In this document: in pieces, positions 17,538 to 24,600 of the stretch | How the letters are laid out: the number at the start of each line of letters is the position of its first letter | How positions within the stretch are numbered: the first letter of the stretch is position 1 | From: CAVPHV01 sp963704825 | GTDB taxonomy: Bacteria; Actinomycetota; Acidimicrobiia; Spongiisociales; UBA5794 | Length of the DNA: 43,506 nucleotides | Assembly (NCBI GenBank): GCA_963704825.1 | Contig: CAVPHV010000025.1 | Location: 1-43,506, forward strand | Direction: 5' to 3' | The notes under the pieces: generated by a model | Seen by the model: the letters and a program-made list of their open reading frames with translations, nothing else | Told to the model about the DNA's origin: nothing | The model's database searches: none | Position numbers and translations under genes: made by a program

Positions 17538-19565
17538 TCAGTAGGCGGCCAACTGGGCAGCCCGGGCGACGATGCCGTCGACCGAAGGCATGACCATGGC
17601 TTCGAGAATGTCCGAGTACGGGAAGGCGGGCACTTCGGGAGCGCAGTAGCGCTGCACCGGAGCATCGAGCCAGTCGAACGCTTTCTCGGCGATCTGGGCG
17701 GCGATCTCTGCCCCAAATCCTGCGAACTCGTTGTCCTCGTGAACGATGAGGACCTTCCCGTTGGTTCGCACTGCGGCGTCGATCGACGGCCAATCCAGAG
17801 GCCGAATCGAGCGGAGGTCGAGCACGGCGGCATCGACTCCCTCCGACGCGAGACGCTCAGCGGCTTCGAGGGCAAAATGGGCCATGGTTCCGTAGGCGAT
17901 GATGGTGAGGTCGTCGCCGCGGCGGCGCAGCCTGGCCTTGCCGAGTGGTACCCGGTGCTCACCGTCGGGGAACGGGCCGCGGGCGAGCCGATAGAGCTTC
18001 TTGGGCTCGAGGATCATCACCGGGTCGGGGTCCTCGATCGCCGACCACAACAGCCCCTTGGCGTCCGCAGGGGTCGACGGGATGGCGATCTTGAGACCGG
18101 GCACGTGAGCGTAGAAGGCTTCGATCGATTGGCTGTGATAGAGCGCACCGTGGATGCCGCCGCCGTATGGCACTCGCAGCACCATCGGGCAGCTCCAGCG
18201 ACCTCCCGAGCGGTAGTGAATCCGGGCCGCCTCTGAGACGATTTGATCGAACCCGGGATGGATGAAGTCGGCGAATTGAATCTCCGCCATCGGTCGGGCA
18301 CCTGCGGCGGCCATCCCGATGCCGAGACCGACGATGAGTGCCTCGGAGAGCGGGGCGTTGAAGGCGCGCTCCTCGCCGAAGGCCTCGGTCAGGCCGACGG
18401 TGGCCTTGAAGACCCCGCCCTTGGGGTCGGCGACGTCCTCGCCGAAGATCGTGGTCTCGGGGTAGGCAGCCATGATCTCGTGAAGCGTCCGGTTGATCCC
18501 GGCGATAAGCGTGATCTCTTCTCCGACCGCAGGAGGCTCCACCTCGGTGACTGGGTCGGTTGGCACTATCGGTTTCGCATATACGTAGCTGACGGCGTCG
18601 GTGGGGTCGGCGGCGGCATCCGCGTTGGCCACCGCGCCGGCGATGGCGTCGCCGACCTCTTCTTCGATGGTGCGCTCCGTCGCCTCGTCCAGCAGGCGTG
18701 ACTCGACCAGATACTGCCGATGGATGGTGATGGGGTCCTTGCGTCGCCACAGTTCCACTTCTTCGGCGGTGCGGTACAGCTTGTCGTCATCATCTGAGGT
18801 GTGGGCGTAGTAGCGGTAGGTCATTGCCTCGATCAGGCTTGGTCCACCGCCGGATCGAGCCCGTTCGACGGCCGCGGCGACGGTGCCGAAGACCCCGAGC
18901 ACATCGTTGCCGTCGATGGCGACTCCAGGTATGCCGTAGCCTGCGGCGCGGGCTGCCACGTTGCCGGCCACCTCCTGGTCGTGGGGCACCGAAATGGCAT
19001 ACAGGTTGTTCTCGATCAGGAAGATGACGGGCAGCTGGTGGATCCCGGCGAAGTTCATCGCTTCGTGCCAATCTCCCTCAGAGGTGGCACCTTCGCCCGA
19101 ACTGGCGAGGACGACCCCAGGCTTGCCTTCCCTCCTGAGTTGGTAGGCGATGCCGCAGGCGTGGGGATACTGCGTTGCGATCACCGACGAGGCCGTGAAG
19201 ATGTTCAGATTGGGTTCGGACCAGTGGTTCGGCATTTGCCGCCCTCCGCTGGCCGGATCCGCCGCCTTGGAGAACACCCCGAGAAAGATCTCTTCCGGGG
19301 TCACGCCCATTGCGAGGCTGAAGGCGATGTCCCGGTAGTAGGGCAGCGACCAGTCGATGCTCGAGTCGAGCGCAAACGCGGCGCCGACCTGGGTGGCCTC
19401 GTGACCCGAGACCGATACGACAAAGGGAACTCGTCCCTGACGGTTCAGGGCCCACATCCGATCGTCGAGACGGCGCGCCAGCAACATCGTCCGGTACATG
19501 GCAAGCGCCTGCCCATCACTCAGGCCAAGTGCCTTGTGGTCTCTGACGTTGTCTAGCTCCAGCAT
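17538..19565 (-). CDS. Branched-chain 2-oxoacid dehydrogenase E1, alpha and beta fused
   Basis: A 675-residue fusion of the two E1 subunits of a 2-oxoacid dehydrogenase. Residues 1-330 are the alpha part, with the thiamine-diphosphate motif beginning GEGATSEGD (157-165) and closing at Asn186-Asn187. The beta part runs from about 350, with INRTLHEIMAAYPETTIFGE, then GLGIGMAAAGARPMAEIQFADF, and ends with the transketolase C-terminal domain containing KVLIVHEDNEFAGFGAEIA. It should decarboxylate 2-oxo acids from Leu, Ile and Val and pass the acyl group to an E2 encoded elsewhere. The start at 19565 is chosen because homology begins at MLELDNVRDH and AGGAG lies upstream. It sits 16 bases after the amino-acid dehydrogenase gene, which supplies its substrates and supports the branched-chain assignment over pyruvate. 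Confidence 0.88.
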   Translation of the reverse strand: MLELDNVRDHKALGLSDGQALAMYRTMLLARRLDDRMWALNRQGRVPFVVSVSGHEATQVGAAFALDSSIDWSLPYYRDIAFSLAMGVTPEEIFLGVFSKAADPASGGRQMPNHWSEPNLNIFTASSVIATQYPHACGIAYQLRREGKPGVVLASSGEGATSEGDWHEAMNFAGIHQLPVIFLIENNLYAISVPHDQEVAGNVAARAAGYGIPGVAIDGNDVLGVFGTVAAAVERARSGGGPSLIEAMTYRYYAHTSDDDDKLYRTAEEVELWRRKDPITIHRQYLVESRLLDEATERTIEEEVGDAIAGAVANADAAADPTDAVSYVYAKPIVPTDPVTEVEPPAVGEEITLIAGINRTLHEIMAAYPETTIFGEDVADPKGGVFKATVGLTEAFGEERAFNAPLSEALIVGLGIGMAAAGARPMAEIQFADFIHPGFDQIVSEAARIHYRSGGRWSCPMVLRVPYGGGIHGALYHSQSIEAFYAHVPGLKIAIPSTPADAKGLLWSAIEDPDPVMILEPKKLYRLARGPFPDGEHRVPLGKARLRRRGDDLTIIAYGTMAHFALEAAERLASEGVDAAVLDLRSIRPLDWPSIDAAVRTNGKVLIVHEDNEFAGFGAEIAAQIAEKAFDWLDAPVQRYCAPEVPAFPYSDILEAMVMPSVDGIVARAAQLAAY

Positions 19566-19581
19566 GCGAGGTGCTCTTCTC

Positions 19582-20667
19582 CTACTCGGTCCGGCTGCGC
19601 CCGGCCCGCCGGCGGGTGCCGAGACCACCGATGGCGGCTATTCGTTTTTGGGCAACGTCGATGGCTGCGACGTTCGGGTTGGTGCCCTGGGCATCGGCAG
19701 CAGCGAAGACCCTGGTGAGGTTCTCTCCGATCAAATCGACGGCGACGGCAGCGCGCTCCCACGAGTACCCCCTGAGCTCCTCGGTGATGTTGATGATGCC
19801 TCCGGCGTTGACAACGAAGTCGGGGGCATAGAGGATGCCGGCCGCCGCGAGCCGATCAGCATCGGCCTCCGTGGCGAGTTGATTGTTGGCGGCGCCGACA
19901 ACGGCACGGCACCTGAGGAGGGGGATCGTCTCCTCGCTCAATGATCCGCCGAGAGCGCAGGGAGCGAAGATGTCGCAGGGCACGGTGTAGATGTCGTCGA
20001 GGGGTACGGGGCGGGCCCCGTACTCCCGCTCCATCTCGGCAAGCGCAGCATCGTTGACGTCGGCAACGATCACCGTGGCTCCGGCCTTGGTGAGTCGTTG
20101 GACCAGGCTTGAGCCGACCTTGCCGACTCCCTGGATGGCGACGGTGCGTTTGCTGAGGTCGTCGTCGTCCCAAAGTCGCATCGCAACCGACCGCATCGCG
20201 GCCATCACCCCGCGCGCCGTTGCCGGCGAGGGGTCGCCCGATCCGCCGTGGACCTCCGGGATACCGGTGACCCACCTGGTTTCACGCGAGATGTCGAGCA
20301 TGTCGCGGGCCGTGGTGCCGACGTCCTCAGCGGTCACGTAGCGGCCACCGAGCGAGTCGACGACCCGTCCGTAGGCGCGCATCAGGCGCTCTGTTTTGAT
20401 CTTGTGGGGGTCGCCGACAATGACGCCCTTGCCGCCACCGAGGTCGAGTCCCGCCGCGGCGGCCTTGTAGGACATCGCCTTGGAGAGGCGGAGCACGTCG
20501 GTCAGTGCCGCCGCCTCGGAGGCATAGGCAAAAAAGCGGGTCCCGCCGAGGGCGGGACCGAGGGCGGTCGAATGGATGGCGATGATGGTCTGGAGGCCTG
20601 AAACGGGGTCGGCGCCGTAGAGCACCTCTTCATGGGTGTCTGACCCGATGGCCTCGAATACTCCCAA
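19582..20667 (-). CDS. Leucine/valine dehydrogenase (Glu/Leu/Phe/Val dehydrogenase family)
   Basis: A 361-residue NAD-dependent amino-acid dehydrogenase. The substrate site LSKAMSYKAAAAGLDLGGGK gives the two conserved lysines, Lys68 and Lys80. The Rossmann domain starts VAIQGVGKVGSSLV near residue 175. GGxKG and the short family length fit leucine or valine dehydrogenase and not the longer glutamate dehydrogenases. It would convert Leu, Val or Ile to 2-oxo acids for the E1 enzyme encoded 16 bases downstream. The start codon is TTG at 20667, supported by AAGGAG seven bases upstream and by the protein alignment start. The C-terminus ends in an Arg-rich tail (GTRRRAGRSRTE) that is probably not structured. 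Leu versus Val preference cannot be read from sequence here. Confidence 0.9.
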   Translation of the reverse strand: MGVFEAIGSDTHEEVLYGADPVSGLQTIIAIHSTALGPALGGTRFFAYASEAAALTDVLRLSKAMSYKAAAAGLDLGGGKGVIVGDPHKIKTERLMRAYGRVVDSLGGRYVTAEDVGTTARDMLDISRETRWVTGIPEVHGGSGDPSPATARGVMAAMRSVAMRLWDDDDLSKRTVAIQGVGKVGSSLVQRLTKAGATVIVADVNDAALAEMEREYGARPVPLDDIYTVPCDIFAPCALGGSLSEETIPLLRCRAVVGAANNQLATEADADRLAAAGILYAPDFVVNAGGIINITEELRGYSWERAAVAVDLIGENLTRVFAAADAQGTNPNVAAIDVAQKRIAAIGGLGTRRRAGRSRTE

Positions 20668-20674
20668 CGCAGAT

Positions 20675-20680
20675 CTCCTT
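20675..20680 (-). promoter_or_regulatory. Ribosome binding site fixing a TTG start
   Basis: On the minus strand the bases read AAGGAG, with seven bases to the TTG at 20667. No ATG or GTG in frame fits both this spacing and the start of protein similarity, so the site decides the unusual start of the leucine/valine dehydrogenase gene. Confidence 0.75.
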
Positions 20681-20834
20681 TTCGGGCAGCCACTCGTCCG
20701 TCAACGGCATGCCCCGGAACGTGGGCAAGTCTAGTGGACCACCCCTTGGCGCGACACGGTGACCCGTCGTACCGTTGGCCGCGCGTTTGTTGGCTGGGCG
20801 TCTGTTGGTCGGGCGATGGCTCTAGGCTGACCCG

Positions 20835-21593
20835 ATGATTCGTTCTGCCTATCTGCGTGTCTACGTGGTTGCCGACCGTGCCGAGTCGTGGATGTCCCAC
20901 GTGTCGGCCGCCCGGCACCGCACCATCATGCGGGCCAGTGACCATTTTGTGTGGACCGAGACGACCGCGGACGACGCCTTCACCGTCGAGTGGGAGGGGG
21001 GCCGCTACGTGTGCCCCCGGTACCCGCGGCTGCGCATGCTCGAGGGCGCGGTTGCCTTCAATGCAACCTACCCGGGGTCGATGCTGCTGCCGGACGTCAC
21101 GGCCCAGCGCCTTGCCGCCGAACTGGACGCGATTCGCTCCGAGGCGCCGAATGCCCGGTCGTACATCCTGACCTCCCCGTGGCATGTCCCTCTGCGGTGG
21201 TTCGTGCCGTTCCTTCCCGAACAGAAGGAGATCTACGAACTGGCCGGAGTGACTTCGGCGCGCTACCGAACGACGGTGGGCGCCGGCCTGCCCCGCGTGG
21301 CGCGGGCGGCAGGGATTCTCGAGGCGGCCGGATTCGACGACGCCGTCATCGAGCAGGTGCGCGACCTCGAGCGGTGGCTGTCGGAGTTTTCAGCTGACGC
21401 CATGCTCGAACTCGACTACGCCGGTGTCGCCGGTCTGTTCCATGCCGCCGACATCGTGTTGGACGACTCGGCTGAGGAAGTGGCCGCAAGCCTGGCCGCG
21501 CTCGAGCAGTACAACTACGAGCGCGCCGGTGAGCAGTACGCCGCAGTAGCCACCCGCTGGGCTCCCGCCCAAGCGTTGGGCTACGTCAACTGA
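20835..21593 (+). CDS. Conserved-looking actinobacterial protein of unknown function
   Basis: A 252-residue soluble protein with no signal peptide or membrane segment. It starts MIRSAYLRVYVVADRAESW, contains PWHVPLRWFVPFLPEQKEIY near residue 115, and ends with an acidic helical region (about 190-240) rich in Ala, Glu and Tyr. The overall look (YLRVY at the start, PLRWF in the middle) reminds me of an actinobacterial domain of unknown function, possibly DUF8083, but that is from memory and unverified. The codon pattern is typical for the window and the frame is intact, so I regard it as a real gene. It is divergent from the dehydrogenase gene across 167 bases and convergent with RTX protein 1. 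No functional inference is justified. Confidence 0.72.
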   Translation: MIRSAYLRVYVVADRAESWMSHVSAARHRTIMRASDHFVWTETTADDAFTVEWEGGRYVCPRYPRLRMLEGAVAFNATYPGSMLLPDVTAQRLAAELDAIRSEAPNARSYILTSPWHVPLRWFVPFLPEQKEIYELAGVTSARYRTTVGAGLPRVARAAGILEAAGFDDAVIEQVRDLERWLSEFSADAMLELDYAGVAGLFHAADIVLDDSAEEVAASLAALEQYNYERAGEQYAAVATRWAPAQALGYVN

Positions 21594-21620
21594 CGAGATC
21601 GTCGCAGGCTCACCCGACTC

Positions 21621-21648
21621 GCGGGAGCTGCCCCCGCGCGGCTCCTGC
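21621..21648. terminator. Possible hairpin terminator between convergent genes
   Basis: GCGGGAGC at 21621-21628 can pair with GCTCCTGC at 21641-21648 (one G-T pair) around a GC-rich loop; one more pair extends the stem. It lies in the 78-base gap between the convergent ends of the unknown gene and RTX protein 1. There is no T-run, so the call is weak. Confidence 0.35.
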
Positions 21649-21671
21649 GTCGCCTGGTGCAAGGTCTGCGG

Positions 21672-23378
21672 CTATTCGCATTGGGTGATCTGGTTGGCGT
21701 CACAGGTGTCGGTGCCGGGGCCGCCGTTGGCGAAGTCGTTGCCGGCTTGACCGGTGAGGTGGTCGTTGCCGGAGTTGCCGAACATGCGGTCGTTGCCTGC
21801 TCCGCCGAAGACGGTGTCGTTGCCACCGCCTGCGATGAGAAGGTTGGCCGCGCCGTTGCCGGTGATCGAGTCGTTGCCGCCACCGGTCGTCACATTCTCG
21901 ACGTTTGTCAACGTGTCGGCCCCGGCGCCCGTTGCGGTTCCCGCTGCCAGGTTGATGGTGTAGTCGATCGTATTGTGAAACGACGCGGTGTCGATATCGG
22001 CGCCGCCATCAAGTGCATCGCTGCCGTTGCCGCCGACCAGCGAGTCGTTGCCGCCTTGCCCGCGCAGATCGTCAGCACCGCCGCCACCGCGTAGTTCATC
22101 GGCCCCGCCACCGCCGTCGAGCAAGTCGTCGCCGGCGTGCCCCCGAAGAACGTCGGCGCCGGCGCCACCACTCAGTGTGTCGTTGCCCGCATTCCCGATG
22201 AGGAGGTCCTTGCCGCCCCCACCGAGGAGCACGTCGTTCTCACTGTGGCCCTTGAGGGTGTCCTTGCCGTTGTTTCCGTAGAGGTTATCGATACCGACGC
22301 CCCCGATCAGTTCGTCGTCACCGTCGCCGCCCTCAATGGTGTCGTTGCCCGAGGAGCCGTCGACGAAGTCGTCGTCCGGCCCACCGAGCAAGTGGTCGGC
22401 GCCACCGGCACCGTTGATCGAATCGTTCCCGGTCCAGCCCCTGATCGTGTCGCCGTTGAGGCCGCCGTCGAGATCGTCGTTGCCGGCGTTGCCCTTGATG
22501 TGGTCCTTGCCGTCATCGCCTTCGATGACGTCGGCGCCGGTTCCTCCGACAAGAAGATCGTCACCGGGGCCGCCACTGATCTCATCGCTGCCGTCGCCAC
22601 CGCGGACCGTATCGTCACCCCCACCGGCGTCTACCGCATCGTTGCCGGTGCCCGCGGCGATGGTGTCTTTTCCGCTGCCGCCGGCGGCCGAGTCGTCGCC
22701 GGCTCCCCCGAACAGCGTGTCGTTGCCGCCTTGACCATTCAGGGTGTCGTTGCCGCCGCGGCCGACCAGCACATCGACCCCGCGACCTCCAAGGAGTCGA
22801 TTGGCTCCGCCGTTGCCTCGCAGGATGTCATCGAAGTCGCCGCCGGCGAGGTTCTCGATTCCGGCGAGAGTGTCTTGCCCTTCCCCGAATGCCGTGCCGG
22901 CGTCGAGGTCGGCCACCACCTGCTTTTTCGCTCCGGGGAACCCTGCGGTGTCGATGCCACTGCCGCCGTCGACGCTGTCGTTGCCGGCATTGGGGAGCAT
23001 CACATCGTTCTGCGAGCCACCGAGCAGCGTGTCGGCACCCGGCCCTCCGTAGAGAGTGTCCTTGCCGGCGTTGCCCGCCACCCGGTCGTCTCCGCTGTTG
23101 CCGTGGGCGAAGTCGTTGCCATCGCCACCAGAGATGATGTCGTTGCCGGCACCGCCGCAGATGGTGTCGTTGCCACCGTTGCCGTTGATGATGTCGTCGC
23201 CCCCGAGGGCGACGATGACGTCGTTGCCGCTGGTTCCATTGATGGTGTCGGGGCCGGCTGTTCCGGTGCGAGTTGCCGCCTTGCCGTTGCATGTCTCGGC
23301 GGCAGCCGCAGCGGCAGGCAGCGATGCGACGACGAGCATGACCGCGAACACCAAGACGCGAAGTGAGCGACGTTTCAT
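21672..23378 (-). CDS. Secreted RTX-repeat calcium-binding protein 1
   Basis: A 568-residue exported protein. Residues 1-27 form a Sec signal peptide (MKRRSLRVLVFAVMLVVA, then an Ala-rich cleavage region). Almost all the rest is made of nine-residue RTX repeats of the GGxGxDxUx type, which bind Ca2+ and fold as parallel beta-rolls. They are interrupted by spacer segments such as TAGFPGAKKQVVADLDAG and DTASFHNTIDYTINLAAG. The mature N-terminus carries TCNG then TICGG, and the C-terminus ends DTCDANQITQCE, so paired cysteines probably tie both ends. No enzymatic domain is seen. GGGGAA precedes the ATG at 23378. A paralogue lies at 24601-26670 and the two flank gpsA. A role in the extracellular matrix or surface layer is likely but inferred. 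Confidence 0.88.
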   Translation of the reverse strand: MKRRSLRVLVFAVMLVVASLPAAAAAAETCNGKAATRTGTAGPDTINGTSGNDVIVALGGDDIINGNGGNDTICGGAGNDIISGGDGNDFAHGNSGDDRVAGNAGKDTLYGGPGADTLLGGSQNDVMLPNAGNDSVDGGSGIDTAGFPGAKKQVVADLDAGTAFGEGQDTLAGIENLAGGDFDDILRGNGGANRLLGGRGVDVLVGRGGNDTLNGQGGNDTLFGGAGDDSAAGGSGKDTIAAGTGNDAVDAGGGDDTVRGGDGSDEISGGPGDDLLVGGTGADVIEGDDGKDHIKGNAGNDDLDGGLNGDTIRGWTGNDSINGAGGADHLLGGPDDDFVDGSSGNDTIEGGDGDDELIGGVGIDNLYGNNGKDTLKGHSENDVLLGGGGKDLLIGNAGNDTLSGGAGADVLRGHAGDDLLDGGGGADELRGGGGADDLRGQGGNDSLVGGNGSDALDGGADIDTASFHNTIDYTINLAAGTATGAGADTLTNVENVTTGGGNDSITGNGAANLLIAGGGNDTVFGGAGNDRMFGNSGNDHLTGQAGNDFANGGPGTDTCDANQITQCE

Positions 23379-23410
23379 GACTTCCCCTTGTTCCCCGAGC
23401 ACCTCGCCTG

Positions 23411-23416
23411 ATTGTA
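23411..23416 (-). promoter_or_regulatory. Candidate -10 element upstream of RTX protein 1
   Basis: On the minus strand the bases read TACAAT, preceded by TGCGGA, 33 bases upstream of the ATG at 23378. No recognisable -35 sits at the right distance. It lies in the 66-base gap after gpsA, suggesting that RTX protein 1 could have its own promoter. Confidence 0.3.
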
Positions 23417-23444
23417 TCCGCAGCGCATCGGCCGTGCCCGGCGG

Positions 23445-24461
23445 CTACTCGTGGACTTCATCCTTGAGTTGGCGGGTCATCAGTTCGCCGCCGACGATCC
23501 TGGGGTCCTTGCCTTCGTACAACACCTGATAGACCTGTTCGGTGATCGGCATGTCCACCCCGAGGCGGTTGGCGAGGGTGCGGGCCGCCAGGGTGGTCTT
23601 GACGCCCTCAGCGACCATGTTCATGTCGTTCAGGATCTGAGTGAGCGACTTGCCCCGGCCGAGTGCCTCGCCCACGGCGCGGTTGCGTGACAGCGAGCCG
23701 GTGCAGGTGAGCACCAGGTCGCCCATTCCGGAAAGGCCGGCGAAGGTGCGCGGGTTGCCGCCCCTGGCAACGCCGAGCCGCGTGATCTCGGCAAGCCCCC
23801 GAGTGATGAGTGCGGCGATCGTGTTGTGCCCATAGCGCAGGCCTTCGACGATCCCGGCCGAGATGGCGATGACGTTCTTGAGCGCGCCGCCGAGTTCGAC
23901 GCTCACGACGTCGTCCGAGGAGTAGACCCGGAAGGCCTCGGTGGCGAATAGGTCGCGCACCCGATGGGCGTGCGCCGCAACACCGCTGGCGGCGACGACG
24001 GCGGTCGGATAGTCGGCGGCGACTTCGCGGGCGAAGGATGGGCCGGAGAGTGCGGTGATGCCGGAGGCCACCTTTTCGCCGAGGACGTCGGCGAAGATCT
24101 CGCTCGGCGTCGCCAAAGTGTCGACTTCGATGCCCTTTGAGACTGTCACCAGTAGGTGCTCGTCGCTCACGAGTGGCACGAGCGGTCCGTAGGTTTCACG
24201 AATGAACTGGGTAGGCACGGCGTTGACCAGCACCTCGGCATCGGCCAAGGCGCCGGGGAGGTCGCCCGTGGCCTGCAACCGCTCGGCGAGACGGACGCCG
24301 GGCAGAAAGAGATCGTTCTCCCGGGTGGTGGCGATGGTGGCGACGACTTCCGGTTCGCGGGCCCACAGCGTGGTCGGCACGCCCTTGCCGGCGAGAAGGT
24401 TGGCCAGGGCCGTACCCCACGATCCCGCTCCGATCACCAGCGTCGCCGGTCGATCCGCCAT
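23445..24461 (-). CDS. gpsA: NAD(P)-dependent glycerol-3-phosphate dehydrogenase
   Basis: A 338-residue enzyme reducing dihydroxyacetone phosphate to sn-glycerol-3-phosphate for phospholipid synthesis. The N-terminal Rossmann motif VIGAGSWGTALA is at residues 9-20. VSKGIE, ALSGPSFAREVA and GGALKNVIAISAGI (with the catalytic Lys) follow in family order, and LSGMGDLVLTCTGSLSRNR is the signature of the C-terminal domain. Length is normal. The open frame extends 19 codons upstream, but AAGGAGG five bases before the ATG at 24461 fixes the start. It sits on the same strand between two RTX genes, although it has no obvious link to them. The terminator-like hairpin upstream suggests that its transcription starts between 24462 and 24547. 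Confidence 0.95.
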   Translation of the reverse strand: MADRPATLVIGAGSWGTALANLLAGKGVPTTLWAREPEVVATIATTRENDLFLPGVRLAERLQATGDLPGALADAEVLVNAVPTQFIRETYGPLVPLVSDEHLLVTVSKGIEVDTLATPSEIFADVLGEKVASGITALSGPSFAREVAADYPTAVVAASGVAAHAHRVRDLFATEAFRVYSSDDVVSVELGGALKNVIAISAGIVEGLRYGHNTIAALITRGLAEITRLGVARGGNPRTFAGLSGMGDLVLTCTGSLSRNRAVGEALGRGKSLTQILNDMNMVAEGVKTTLAARTLANRLGVDMPITEQVYQVLYEGKDPRIVGGELMTRQLKDEVHE

Positions 24462-24547
24462 TGTTCCCTCCTTCGCAGCTTGACGCCAATGGTGCCACGA
24501 CGTGCTGTCGCGTGCCACGGAGGGTCGATGTCAGATCCAGAACCAGT

Positions 24548-24575
24548 GAGGGGCGGACCGTCTGGTCCGCCCCTC
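24548..24575 (-). terminator. Strong hairpin downstream of RTX protein 2
   Basis: GAGGGGCGGACC at 24548-24559 and GGTCCGCCCCTC at 24564-24575 form a perfect 12-base-pair stem with a four-base loop, 25 bases after the stop codon of RTX protein 2. No T-run follows on the minus strand, as is common for actinobacterial terminators. Confidence 0.72.
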
Positions 24576-24600
24576 GGTTGTAGCCGCAAGCTGCTCGCCG

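Noticed and set aside
22137..23366. A 409-codon open frame on the plus strand across RTX protein 1, and similar long antisense frames across RTX protein 2
   Set aside because: They mirror the 27-base periodicity of the GGxGxDxUx repeats on the other strand. The translation is a low-complexity Val/Ala/Asp pattern without a ribosome site or family resemblance.
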